In this document: positions 10,611-22,473 of the stretch, in pieces
Layout of the letters: every line of letters starts with the position of its first letter
Numbering within the stretch: position 1 is the first letter of the stretch
NCBI GenBank assembly: GCA_900312665.1
Contig: ONZQ02000014.1
Coordinates: 465,924-529,923 of the forward strand
DNA: 64,000 nt
Direction of reading: 5' to 3'
Source: Cephalotrichum gorgonifer
Lineage: Eukaryota; Ascomycota; Sordariomycetes; Microascales; Microascaceae
Notes under the pieces: generated by a model
Database searches by the model: none
The model's input: the letters and a program-made list of their open reading frames with translations, nothing else
Told to the model about the DNA's origin: nothing
Program-made: the position numbers and the translations under genes

Positions 10611-13600
10611 CTAGGTGAGAAGTTCCTTGATGAACTTCGCAAAGCTGCCCTTTGCCAGGGACTTGAAATCCTCTTGGAACGCCGTCCCCACCAACTGCCT
10701 CTTTTTATCTTGGATCTGCAGAACGCTCTCCTCAACTGCGTTCTGAATCACGAGTCTGTACACCTTCGTACGCCGCGTCTGGCCCAGTCGGTGGACTCTG
10801 TCGACGGCCTGCTCCTCCACGGCGGGTGCCCACCCTTGGCCGACTTAGCAAAAAAAACGTTATTCGGGGAACAATACGCGAGTCCGGACTTACATGAATC
10901 GGATACAATGACCGTATCTGCCGCAACAAGACTGATGCCTACCCCGGCAGCCCGCAGACTGGCCAGCATGACCTTGGACTCACCCTGGAGCGACCTGACA
11001 GCCTCGTCTCGGGCCTGGGTGGACATGGTTCCGTCAATCCTTGTATGCTGGATGCTTTCTTCGTCCAGCTGGCGGGAGATAATGTCCAAGAACGAAGTCC
11101 ACTGTGAGAATATTACAATCTTCGACCCCTTGACGCGGAGCCGCTCCGTGACGAGAGACATGAGAGCCTTGGTCTTTGCGCTGTGGTCGTTATGGGCCGG
11201 CATTTCATTCTCCAATTGAGGGACATCATCCATCTCCGTAATGTCTATCGCGCTGACGCCATCGTTGCACAGCGGGCACTCCGGCTTGTCTCGCAAACGG
11301 GTCAGAAGGCAATGCCCGCAGAATACATGCATGCAAGGAATAATGACCGGATCGCTTTCGATGTCAAGGGCCTCACTGCAAACGCCACACGCAATATTGG
11401 CTACCAGTGACAAGCGTAGCACCTCGCTCAAATGGGCGCCGGCCGGCTTCCCGGCCGACGCGGAAAGGAGGTCATCCAACTCTTCCCGGTGCTTCTCCAT
11501 ACCCTTCTTTCTGCAGAGGGTCCAATGATCGCACATTTGCCGGAGTCGAAGAAGCCGCTCCAGCAGATTGTTCCAAAGCACGTAGTTTCGAGTTTTGAAG
11601 AACAACACGGCTGCTGCCTGGGCATCCTCGCTAGAAATGTCCATGTTAGTCGCCGGGTGCAAGATTAAAACGCGTGGGGAGGCGGGTTAGGACAAACAAG
11701 AGCTTCTGGTACATCTCTTTCTCCGCCTCGGAGAACTCAATGCGAACCAGCTCCTCCTCTTTTTCTGGCAGCTTTAGATTAATGAAGCTCATATCCTTAG
11801 TTCTTCGGAGACAGATTGTCGTCATGACGTTCTGAAGAAACTCGTGATCGGTTTTCAATCGGCTGATGATTACCTTGGGGGGTTTCCCTAGGGTCGCAGT
11901 GGCACCGATGAACTTGGCTAAAGAGAAGATGTCGGTTTCGGTGTTGATTCTTGAAATCACGGGCATTAGCATGTCAATGATTTAAGCGTTTTCGTTGCTA
12001 GCGGTGCTCACATTGGAGTTCCGGTGCAAGCCCAGCGAGACTTAGCCCGTAGTTTACAAGCTGCTAGACTTGCAAGACAGTTCGGGTTGCGAATGTTGTG
12101 TCCTTCGTCTAGGATGACACGTCGCCATCGGACTTTGCTCAGAGGTCCCTCGCTATATGCTTCGTCCCCGAGCTTATTGAAGGTCGTAATCACAATGTCA
12201 TTACGACCAAGCTGCTCGGGGGTGGCATGACAACCCGGGCCGTGGAACCTGAACACTCGTGGAGCGTGGCTCCATTGGATATGGCGTCGGATTTGGCTTT
12301 CCCAGTTACTCAGTACACCCTTTGGGGCGACGATCAAGGTGGGGCCGTCCTTGGGTCCCGTCAAAATCAGCGCGATCATCTCCAGCGTCTTTCCCAAGCC
12401 CATGTCGTCCGCAAGGATCCCGCCTGAGAAGGGTTCTTGCGCGAATGGGAATGTAGTCTCCGGGGCTTCATTAGTGCCAAGACCGGCTGGACCACGTCTC
12501 CAGAACTGTAAAAGTCGGGATGACGGGCCAGAGGGTGAATGCGGTCGCTCCATGTCAATCATCCATTGAAGTGCCTGCGATGCCCAAAGTAAGCATCTGT
12601 GGGATCTGCTCGGGTGTGGCGGGTCCAAAATCTACTTACCTGGCTCTGGTGTTTTAACAAATTCGTCTTCAGCTGAAACGGTTGAGCTGCGTTGGGCATG
12701 GCCGCAAGCTTCCGTTCAACGACAAGGAATTTTGACATGTCGAAGGTGGGCGAACCGGCGGTCTTCGGGGTGACATCGCGTCTTGAGCTACTCGAGGGGT
12801 GTCTGGGCAGACTCGGGGTCGGATTCGCACTCTCGTCCTTGAAAAGTCCATTTTTGCGGTCTTGTACAGGCGCTCGTGGGTCTCCATATTTTAGCTCCGC
12901 AGGGGCGAGGTGTTGATCTGACTTGACGGTTGGGGTAGTCGGGGTAGCCCCCGCGCCGTACTGGCATATGGCCCCCGGGTCCTCGGGCTTGACTCCTCCT
13001 CGAGGAATAGGGGTCGAATGGTTCAGGGTAGCATGGGGCTGTCTGCGCCCGGAGAGTGGAGTTGCTGGGTAGATCGGCTTCTGATCTTCCAACTTGTAAG
13101 GTGTAGACTTATTCGCCGGGATTGGGCACAAAGGAGGACGGACTGACGGCGAGCTGAAGCCGCCTCCATGTTTCGTCTTGACACCCGGTGTTGCAGGCTG
13201 GGTTGAGCTAGCGAAGAGGTTGGACGGAAAAACCTTGACGTCATCCTCGTCATCTCCGGTAAGGTCGATAACGCAACTCCCAGGCTTCTCCTCCACGTGG
13301 TTCACCGCTGTGTCAACCTTGATGTCCGACTTGGACGTCGTCTCAGGCTTGATGTCCGCCTTGGATGTCGTCTCCGGTTTAATGGAAGTCACCCTCACCC
13401 GTTTCGTGGAGGGGGTTGTGAGAGATTCCAGGGGGGCCGTTAACAGGTCCTCAATAGATTCAAATTCGTCAGATTCAAGACCATCATCGAATCCATCGAG
13501 CTCATCGCTAGCCGAAGCTTCTAGTCCTGATGAGGTTACTCTGTCATAGGAGCAAGCGGGGGCAACCAAGTCGGGTGTATGCGAGGGTCTTCCCATGGGC

Positions 13601-13746
13601 TCCGGTCCACCATGAGATAATGAATCCTCCGACAGGCGTATCTTCTTGCAGGGCGGTTCGCGGCTCTGCTTTGTGCTGGAAAGGCTGATATCGGCGCTGG
13701 AAGCAGCTTCCGGCGCCGGCAACGACCGTTTGGGCGGGTGAGACAT
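10611..13746 (-). CDS. SNF2-family ATPase with embedded RING finger (Rad5/Rad16-like)
   Basis: This is a DNA-dependent SNF2 ATPase with a RING finger between its helicase lobes, as in Rad5/Rad16/HLTF, where the RING is an E3 ubiquitin ligase module. Five exons (13746-12640, 12574-12012, 11949-11698, 11630-10894, 10834-10611) keep one frame and give 960 residues. Residues 1-369 are low-complexity and likely disordered, with a CVIDLTGDDEDD segment and a repeated SIKPETTSKAD unit. Motif I is ILADDMGLGKT (about 421-433), motif II is DEGH (about 525), and CTGTPIINTE follows. The RING reads CGVC...CMHVFCGHC...CPLC (about 722-763). The second lobe ends with SWWAPAVEEQAVDRVHRLGQT. No HIRAN domain is evident, unlike the paralogue at 52.7-56.4 kb. 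It is probably nuclear. Confidence 0.93.
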
Positions 13747-14633
13747 GGCTAAAAGGAGGATGGATCGGAAGGGACGTAGGAAAAGAGGTGATATGGGGCG
13801 AGGATGGATTTAAATAGAAGAGGTGAGAGGCGGGGCATTGAAACGAGAGTGTGTTGTTCATGGAATGGAGCATAGGCTGCTCATGGAATGGAGTATGAGC
13901 TGGTCATAGAATGGGGAGTGAAAGACAAAGGCCATGTATTAGCCAAACAGACCCTTGAGGCAATAGCGGGCGGATTACTACCACTGGAAGAGGGAAAGAG
14001 CGGTTCCAGATATCGCGAATCTGGTTGGAAAGAGCGGTACGGCGATATCCTCAAAGAAGCCAGTGCACGGAGAGTTCCGGGGAGCTGGGTAGGCCGCTCC
14101 ATCCAGGGCGGAGTCATATCGATAAAGTGAGGCGCGTCACTGTTACTGGAGGACGCGTTTGCTCGACTGTGAAAGGGAGGCACGTGATAATAGTACGTAC
14201 TTGCGGGCACTTTAAGCTACTCATGGAGGACTCCGCTAACACAATCGATCCACAGCACATCAAGCCAATCATCACCAGTCTTCATGATGCCATCGCACGT
14301 GACCCGCGTTTTGCCCGTTTGAGCATCTCTTCCCTCATATTAACTCCTCAAGAAGACCTGACGTCTCCTCATTTCGTTTTTCCTGTCCAAAACGCTATCA
14401 TTTATTCATTATTGACCTGCATACAATCTGGTTTCCCTTCCTGGGACATGCGGATTCCCTATACCCCACAAAATAAACCGAAACGACCGTTACTCCGAGT
14501 ACCATCGATCCTCGTGCGCCATTACTTGACGGCATTCCCTCCTACGAGGAGGTAGGGACACCTAGTGGCGTCCCTATGACTGGAGATACCCTTGCCTTCC
14601 TTGGCTGGACCATGCCGTACCCCTGCCCACCGC
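13747..14633. other. Spacer holding the SNF2-RING promoter
   Basis: About 890 bp. The first few hundred bases should contain the SNF2-RING promoter. A plus-strand frame from an ATG at 14223 to 14555 would encode about 110 residues (starting MEDSANTIDPQHIKP). I recognise no family in it and it converges with cysteine dioxygenase, so I do not call it a gene. Confidence 0.5.
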
Positions 14634-15432
14634 CTACGGAAGCCTGCAGACAACTCTCCCATACTCGGAGTAGTAGCCGCATGTCTTCACGTGCCGCTTC
14701 TTACTAGTGGCTGGGTCAAAGATGTGGCATCCTCCCCTGGCAACATTGGGCGGCGTGTATACTACGAGAGATGTCAGCACGGACGAACAACTCGGAGGTG
14801 GGCAGTTACACCTACGATGGAGGGAGACAGCGAAGTCGCTGCCGGTGTTGCGCATTCTGTGGACACCCAAGTCGTCCGACATGTAGGCGACTTCATTCTC
14901 CTTGTGGACGCGTTCTGAGATGACCCGCATAGGCTGGTCCTTGTCATCCTCCTGTGGGAAGTCATAGCGAATCTCGGTCAAGTTGCCACGGAGGATCTTC
15001 ATCAGGCAATGGGCATTGCCGTGGTCGTGGATGGGGCTCGCCTTGCCCGGCGACCAGACGAGCACAAGCTAGGACCTACGTTAGTTACGTGGACGTCTGT
15101 CGCTACGGCTGTGTGTGTTTGATGCATACCAGATTGCTCTTGCCATTTCCTTCGTCAACCAGGTTTCGGGTGTAATCCCTTGACCTGTCGCCCAAGAAGT
15201 ATGATCTCCATCCCTTATCGGCGGGATCATATTGTTCCATGAGGCGGGTGAGGTGGTCGACATCTACGTCGTCTGAGGTTAGGCCCGACGACGGGCCCAA
15301 CGCATCCTTCAGGTCCTGCACGAGTTTCTCGAACGGATTGTTGTTAGGGCGCCGGCCGGCCCTAACCGAAACCGACTGCATTTCGGCTGCGATGGCCATC
15401 TTAGGATCGAGTGGAGATGGGTATTGGATCAT
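14634..15432 (-). CDS. Cysteine dioxygenase type I
   Basis: This cytosolic mononuclear iron cupin oxidises L-cysteine to cysteine sulfinate, the first step of cysteine breakdown toward taurine or pyruvate plus sulfite. Three exons (15432-15130, 15068-14816, 14761-14634) give 227 residues, a usual eukaryotic size. The 3-His iron site is visible as His115 and His117 in SPIHDHGNAHC and His171 in LGVHRMRN. Cys122 of the same HDHGNAHC block and Tyr187 in LHLYTPPN are placed to form the Cys-Tyr crosslink known from mammalian CDO1. The second intron falls exactly between LH and YTPP, so skipping it would destroy the crosslink site. The YeeE/TsuA-like permease and RidA gene are 5-7 kb away, beyond the SNF2 gene. 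Confidence 0.95.
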
Positions 15433-16672
15433 GGTGATGGTTTCTAGGGCTTTGCGGTGTCGATGATGCTGATTTCTAGGGATATTCGGATTCGACGGTC
15501 TATCGAGTTGAATGCGGGGAAAGAGGCCACCGTATCGGTGAGAGATAGGGTGGGCGGTGACTCGGAATCGACAGGTGTGGGCCTCGCGGGCTTACGAAAT
15601 CAAGCACGACGCCTCCCAGACAATTCACCGGCCCCTAGCGGCAGTGGCACTGGGCAGGTGGCTCTCACCGACACACGATTCAAGGAGCTTCGAAACGTGA
15701 CAAGAATCCGAGTCGCCGAGGGAGGAACGACGGGCGCTATCTCCCACTCCGATTGGACAATTTCGACGATAAAGCCGGCGCTTTCCGGTGGGGGAAACCC
15801 GGTGAGGAAGTCACTTTGTTCTCGTGACGACTCTTGGCGGCTTCCAGTTGACGTAGCGAAAGAACCAGTTCTTTTGGTAATATCGTAATTTTGTCTTGGC
15901 AGGATTTCGACGGTCTGGAAATGGTGATTTCTCAGAGATGTCAAGGAGAGAAAATGATGTTGAGAAATCGCCCCATTGAAGACCATCGTATACCAGGGAA
16001 TACTAGTTTGTTCTTCAATGTGTCTTAGTGCCCCACAGTTCATGCACCTGGATGGACCCCATGCCCCCTGTGAGCACAATAATATAGTGGGGGTCACCAA
16101 AGTCCACAGTGGAGAACGAAGTTGCCCTTCCAATTCGCCCTCCATGTGTCCCGGATCCTCCCGGTGGCGGCATGGCAAAAAACTCCTCCCCTCTGGAATC
16201 TCAAGGACCTCAAGAGTGCTCAAGGCTGAACAGGCCAATGCATTTCGCTGGAAATGTAAACCGTGTCAACTATGCCGTTGCGATATAGAGCATAATACTG
16301 GGTGTAGAGAGAGGCCTGCCAGGTATGTCGTCACAGCCTAGCGCAAGAATTTGTACACTATGCATGCCGCTAGCCTAGGTTGCGTCATATCCCCCCAGAC
16401 TTGCACATTCCACCCCAGGATGGCTAAATCATTGATGAACCTAGCGAAGGAGAGCCTCTAAGGAATTTGTATCCAACTTAGCCCAATGAGGGCCCGGCCC
16501 TGGATGTCGGATACATTCACGGAACTAGACTTCGAGAAGACCGGGTCGACTAAGGATTCCGGTTTTCGATTCACTTTACAGGGATCGCGAACAAGATACT
16601 GAATTGCACTAAGAGCCTTCAGTACATGGCAACCGAAAATCTCCTATAGACACCCGTCGACGGTTATCCGTC
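15433..16672. other. Gene-poor spacer, CDO / aldo-keto reductase
   Basis: About 1.24 kb. Overlapping open frames on both strands (up to about 210 codons on the minus strand at 15600-16238) have no family-like features, and one overlaps the likely CDO promoter. I treat the interval as non-coding. Confidence 0.5.
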
Positions 16673-18246
16673 TCAAACGACAACCTGGTTCGCGGCGTCC
16701 TTCTCGAGGGGCTCGTCCCACAGGTTGATGTTCCACTTAGGTTTGACTATCAAAGTTATTAGAAGAGCCGGTCTGTGCATTCATAAGATAGCTTTTCGAG
16801 TACTTACAAGTTGTGGGGATGTTGTAGCGGCGGGCCTCGCCGATTTGGTTGATGGCCTCGATGTCACTGGCGGATAGCTCAATCTCCTGGAAGTTGGAGA
16901 TGATGCGAGACGGGGTGACGGACTTGGGGATCACACTGTGGCCGCCAACTTGGGCCCAGGCCAGCCTAATACGTCTCAGTATGATCCCTACCATGGGGGG
17001 TATTTATGAGGAAGCGGGACTGGAGTTGACATACAGAACCTGAGCCGGGGTGGCCGAGGCCTTCTCGGCGATGTCCTTGATAAGCTTGTGCTCCAAAAGC
17101 AGCGGTGCCCCAACATTGTTGTTGCCGAAGGCCTATACATTCATTAGGAAATTATATCACGGCCTGACTAGGGCGGACGGGGGACCTTACCGAGTAGGCG
17201 GTGATGTGGATGTTATTCTCCTTGGCGTACTTGATTAGGGTATCGTTCTGCTGGAGAAGAGGGTGGCGCTCAACCTGGTTGACGGCGGGCCAGACGCCGG
17301 TGGCCGCGGCAATGGCGTCGATATGCGCTGGCGTGAAGTTGGAGACACCGATAGAGCGAACCTTGCTTGAAGGAAGCTTGGTCATAGCTAGAACGTTGTG
17401 AGCGGATATTTCCTGCCATGCCTCAAGGTGGGTGGGATAGGCGAACCTCTCCAGGTATCGATGATAGATACGCCGTTGTCAATAAGGGTAGTTCCATCCG
17501 CGCCTACGGGCGAGAGCGTGTCGTCACTAGTCTTCTCAAATGCTACGGGCCAGTGAATCAGGTAGAGCTACATGCATGATTAGAAACGCCATACTAGACC
17601 GAAAATGGTGGCAAGGCAGCCGGCGCGCTCACATCTAGATAATCAAGCTCTAGCTCCTTGAGAGTCTGCTCTAGAGCAGCCTCGACGTGCTCCGGGCGGT
17701 GGGAGCTGATGTCTGGTTAGTGTGATGGCATTCAAGGTGGCGAGGAATTGGTGGCGTACTTGTTCCAAAGCTTCGAAGTCTAGGAAGGAGTGTAAGCGAT
17801 ACGATCATATAACAGTCTCGTTTCTAAACTCACAATGAAGATGTCCTCCCTCTTCAAACCTGGGATTTCGGCGAAGGCCTTCTTCATGCCCTCGGCAACC
17901 TCGGGCTGGTTCTGGTAGCTACATCTTTGTCAGCTAGGCATATAAACAGGGGCTCAGGGTGGAACGTCGCCTACATCTTGGCAAGATCCTGAATGGGGCG
18001 TCAGTAAATGGTTGGACATATCAACCTGCTTTTTCCGGGAAGGGGAGACTTACCAGATGGCGGTAACCAGCCTTCAGGGCTTCGTAGACTCCAACCGAGA
18101 CCTCGCCAGGAGAAGACTGCCAGGTCCCATAGCCCAGAGTTCTAAGGATCGTGGAGTCAGCGACAGGGGAATTTGAGCTTAAGGTGCAGAATGTCTTACG
18201 GGATCTTATGTCCCGAGCTCAACGTGGCGCTGGTACCGAGTGACAT
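16673..18246 (-). CDS. Aldo-keto reductase with 11 exons
   Basis: This is a cytosolic NADPH-dependent aldo-keto reductase (TIM-barrel, AKR superfamily; related to fungal glycerol/aldose reductases). I resolve eleven exons: 18246-18200, 18141-18054, 17988-17975, 17918-17834, 17779-17760, 17705-17633, 17567-17447, 17387-17191, 17132-17035, 16965-16808 and 16746-16673. They give 324 residues, the expected length. The catalytic tetrad is intact: Asp46 and Tyr51 (GYRHLDLAKIYQNQ), Lys81 (FITSKLWNN) and His114 (LYLIHWP). SIGVSNFTPAHID and VIPKSVTPSRIISNFQEIEL form the barrel and cofactor-binding segments. The third exon is only 14 bases and the fifth 20, which automatic annotation may miss. The substrate is unknown. 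Confidence 0.92.
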
Positions 18247-19800
18247 TTTGAGGTTGTGTGGTTAGAACTTCGGGTTTGGGGAAGATGATAGCGAGTATAA
18301 TACAATGCTTGGTAAACTAAGCGTCAGGGTATCGTGCAAAGAGGGATCTTATAAGCTGGGACGGCTACTGCTATGATACGGTGGTATACAGGTAGATTAT
18401 TGTTCTGAACGCTTCTCACACAAGTCAGATGGCGGGCGAGTGAGAATATAAGTATGTTTGTAAAACGCCAGAGGTGGGGACGATGTCGTGGGGCGCAATT
18501 GCTGATCTTCCGATACAGGGGCGGGGTTGGCTATCCAGGTATAGTATCGCCGTCAGCTCGGCAGTCAGGCGTCATACCATTTGGCAGTTATTACTTCTAA
18601 ACGATACAAGCGAGCCAGTAGGCTTCTATTTCTACTGGTCGCGTTTCGAGAAAGGAGAACCCACGGCGGACATTCCACCGAGTCCGGCGTCGCGCCCCCC
18701 GCGGGGGTTTATCATAGCCGTCCTGAAGACCCACTTCGGGCTTCGGGCAAATGGCGGGAGTGACATCACAGAATTGGTTGTTCGGTCTGCCTATTGGCCG
18801 CCGGGGTTCGGATGACATCCCTCTGCACTGGTTCTATCTTCCGTCGGCAATAAGGAGAAATACGGTATTAACCCGGGGAGATGCTTCACCTAAAGGTACC
18901 GCCGCCGGGTGTTATCGACCGGGGATTTGACCTCTTCGGAACGGCAACACTAGCGTTCCGGTAATTGCTAACGCCATGTCAGATTCTATTGTCATATTCA
19001 ACTTCTGGCGCCATAGTGTAATTTTGACAAATAAATCAATTACAAACTGCAAAGGTCGGGGCCCTTGAGAAACTTTGCAGGTTGCACGTTAAGGTTCAAC
19101 TACTACAACGTATATTGCTTTATGAATATAATTTGTGATAGTCGGAATACCACCTACACTTTCTCTGTCTATAAGACAACATATAGTCCATATGTAAACC
19201 CGACAGCCCCATCCAGTTCTAAGTAGTCGGTCGATATAGATATATCGGCCAGAGTACTACGCTGCAACTATCGTGAGTGTAGTTATGAAGCCCTTTCACG
19301 GGTGATGCGGCTCTCTAACTATAAAAGTAATCCAGTAATATATCTCGAGCAGTTATTGGCTGAAACGAGGAATAAGGTGGTATTTTACACAAGAATGATG
19401 ACTATTGGAGCAACCAGGCAACTGCGGCATGGGGCCACAAGTGGCCCCGCACCCACCTTTTACTGACGTGGTAGCAGGTCCTCTCTTCCCGAGAAAAGCA
19501 GGCCGACTGCTTTCCAACTTTAAATCATCGTTTGCACGCAGTACAGTTTGATCTTTTCATACACACACATCCATCTAGCACTTCGTTATAGCGACTAGTA
19601 GAGTGCTTGCTCATTGGCGCTAGCATAACATAGTGGTGAGATTTGTAGTTCCATTGTGCCCATATTGTTAGTTGCCAGATAGTTGGAAATTATATGCGCT
19701 GATTCTAATCTGTCATCTGTTTTGTAATGATAGACTGGGCTGTCAGCTGGTCGGGCGGCAATGCACCCTCCTTAAATCTCAGGTCACCACAACAAAAATG
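18247..19800. other. AT-rich spacer upstream of the HET pair
   Basis: About 1.55 kb with visibly higher AT content (roughly 18950-19700) than the flanking genes. I see no transposon coding remnant, terminal repeat or gene. It marks the boundary between housekeeping-like and accessory-like sequence. Confidence 0.55.
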
Positions 19801-21907
19801 CCTGCCCACGATATCACGGCCCCCGCGTTCTCCTACGATTCGGGATATGTCACCATCTCCACCTCCCAGTATCTCGAAAAGACGTCATGCCAGACCTGCC
19901 AAGGCTTTGACCCAGCACTGCGCCTCCGGGCCGAAGGCAGCTTGATCATCCGACACGTACCCGCCATCAGCACCACTGTCAGTAAGGCTGGGCTGTGGGA
20001 GTCTGCCCGCTGCGAGTCGTGCTGTGGTTGCGCTCTCCTACATGCTATGTTTCCAGCTGCGGTCAAAGACGCCAGTCTAATATGTCAGCTAGAGATTAAT
20101 GATGATCAGAACACTTTCTCGGACCATCCGCTGTACCTCTTCAGGCTGCTGGTGACGTTCAAGGTTCCCCCAAGCAATGGCACGACGGGCCAGATTCTTA
20201 CATGCTCGTTCTTCGTGGGTCCCGGTATGCATCATGGCAGTTTAGCGGTGGCCATCGGCCATGGTATCAGTGCTAATAGAGAGTTCAGCAGTGGGAGCCT
20301 TACAAGCCGTTCCATCGCAGTCCAAGGAACTTGACACGCTACCAACCAAGGAAGCTATTGGACTAGCACAAACCAGTTGGATCGAGGATCGACTGTCAGC
20401 CTGCACTGAATCCCATACGGCTTGTTCCCAGGAGAATCCAGTTCTGCCCACTCGAGTCCTGGACCTCAGGCTTGAATCTGAGCACGCAGGCAGTTTGCGG
20501 GTTATAGAATCCCGGGGGGAACGCGGCCGGTATGCATGTTTGAGCCATTGTTGGGGCATCTCGCCAGAAACGGTATTTCGCGCAACGACCGGCAACATCG
20601 AGCTGCTAAAAGAGTCAGTGGACATTTCCAAGCTGGCCCAAACTTTCCAAGACGCGATTCACCTCGTCCGTCGCCTGGGAATCCCATATTTATGGATCGA
20701 CTCTTTGTGCATCATCCAGGATGACAAGGAGGACTGGCGAGCGGAGGCCAGCCGCATGTGTTCCGTGTACGAGAACGCCCACCTCACCATCGCCGCGACG
20801 TGGGCGAAAGACGGCTCGCATGGCCTTTATTCCGACGACGCGTCCTCGTACTACGTCGGACGTAAGATCGCTACCATCGACGGCCACGAGGTGTACGTCC
20901 GGCGAGCTATCAACCACCAGGGCCTGCACGTGTACTTGGACCATCGCGACCGCGCCGACTACCCACTGTTAGGCCGGGGCTGGGTGTACCAGGAGCGCCT
21001 ACTGTCGCGGCGCTTCCTGCAGTTCAGCCGCTTTGAGCTGACGTGGGAGTGCTTAGGCGGCGACATCCGCTGCCAGTGCGGCTATGAGCGCTGGACAGGG
21101 GGCCTGCTCATGAAGCAGACGTACTTCGCCACCTTGCAGCAACTCACGCGAGACCAAGGCGGCGGCGACACAGAGTCGGCCGCATGGAGCCGAGCCGGGA
21201 TGGGTGAGTCCTGGCACCACATCGTGAGCCATTACTCGGGCCTTGCACTATCGCACACTTCGGACCGATTCTCAGCGCTCGCCGGCCTCGCCTACCGTTT
21301 CCGCGAGGCACTCGCCGACGACTACCTAGCCGGCCTATGGCGTGGCTCGCTAGTGCAAGACCTGCAGTGGCGCGCACTCGGAGTCGGCGGCGGCCGCCGC
21401 GTGCCGCCCCGACCCACCGGCCCCTGGCGCGCGCCCTCCTGGTCCTGGGCCGCTGTCGACTGCCCCGTTGACTACGACCGGCCGCCGACGCGCATGCTAC
21501 AGGACGCCTGCGATGTGCTCGCCGCCCAATGCGATTTCGTCGACGGCGCCCTCAGCGAGCTACAGGCCGGCTTCGTGCGACTGCGCGGCCTTCTCGTGCG
21601 CAACGCCGTCCTAGAAGTCCGAGAGGAGGGTGGCGGTAACGTGCGCATGAGTGTTGCGGGCGTGGAGCTCCGGTACGTCTGGCTCGACTACGCGCGCCCC
21701 GCCGTCTGTGGGATGCCTGTCACACTGTTCCGTATCACCATGCTGGATGTTGGCGACTTTGAGCATACCAAATGGCTGATCTTGTGTTGCGTGGACGGAA
21801 AGCCCGGTACGACGTACGAGAGGATCGGGATCGCTGCGCACTTCCTAATGGGATCGCAAAGCGTAGACTTAGAGGGAGCGACTGTGGAAGAGATCATCAT
21901 AGTCTGA
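19801..21907 (+). CDS. HET-domain protein 1
   Basis: HET-domain proteins mediate heterokaryon incompatibility, a fungal allorecognition response ending in death of fused cells; most genomic copies have no assigned partner. Exons 19801-20224 and 20280-21907 join in phase 1 across a 55-bp intron (GTATGC...TAATAG), giving 683 residues. The start follows CACAACAAAA. The HET core is clear: RYACLSHCWG near residues 225-234, LGIPYLWIDSLCIIQDD, ASRMCSVYENAHLTIAA and GRGWVYQERLLSRR. The N terminus has paired cysteines (Cys31/34 and Cys72/75/78) suggesting metal binding. The C-terminal 300 residues have no domain I recognise. A second HET gene follows 566 bp downstream on the same strand. Confidence 0.92.
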
Positions 21908-22473
21908 GGGGTTCAGTAAGTATCTATCCGGTTCTGTCTCACCACGCTCGTCATTCACTGCAGGGATGGGATCTCTTAACGAACATTTCAGGACTTTGCC
22001 TATGGGAGCGACATCTTTAACCTGATTCTATGAATGAAATATTCCATTTAAGAGTCACCTAGTTTCCCCTTAAATAGTGCCTTGTATATTGGACTGATTT
22101 CCTAGTTGACAACCTTATTTCCAGTTCAGAATTCGGAAATGACTAGCTTTGATGATGAGAGCAATCTTCGCCTGGATGATCAGTACACCACATGCGATCT
22201 TCCGTAATCGATGCTCAATACTTCCACTACTTCACGGAATCCATATATGTATGCTGACCGAGCCTTCTTTTAATAGCCAGTACGGCAGGTTGGGCCGCAG
22301 TTGTGCGGCCCAACCAGTAAGGGCGTTGGGCTGGCCGAGCCGCCCGATCCACTGCCGATTTTCCAGCAGGCAGGTCGAGGGAGCATACATAATGGAGAAT
22401 TTCCTCCCTCCTCATCAGTCTAGATAGGAGATAGTAGTCTCAACGGAGGCGTCGTTTCCAGTGGCCCGCTACC
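21908..22473. other. Spacer between the HET genes
   Basis: These 566 bp are AT-rich, with one perfect GC-rich inverted repeat. They should contain the 3' end of the first HET transcript and the promoter of the second. No gene is seen. Confidence 0.6.
22288..22315. repeat. Perfect 12-bp hairpin repeat between the HET genes
   Basis: GGTTGGGCCGCA and TGCGGCCCAACC are exact complements around a GTTG loop. The element is GC-rich within AT-rich sequence, 381 bp after the first HET stop and 159 bp before the second HET start. A role as a regulatory site or RNA hairpin is speculative. Confidence 0.85.

Noticed and set aside
14223..14555. A 110-codon plus-strand frame between SNF2-RING and cysteine dioxygenase
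   Set aside because: It has protein-like composition but no family resemblance and no supporting context, so it is not called as a gene.
15600..16238. A 212-codon minus-strand frame upstream of cysteine dioxygenase
   Set aside because: There is no recognisable family and no splice partners, and the opposite strand is also open; it is probably a chance frame.
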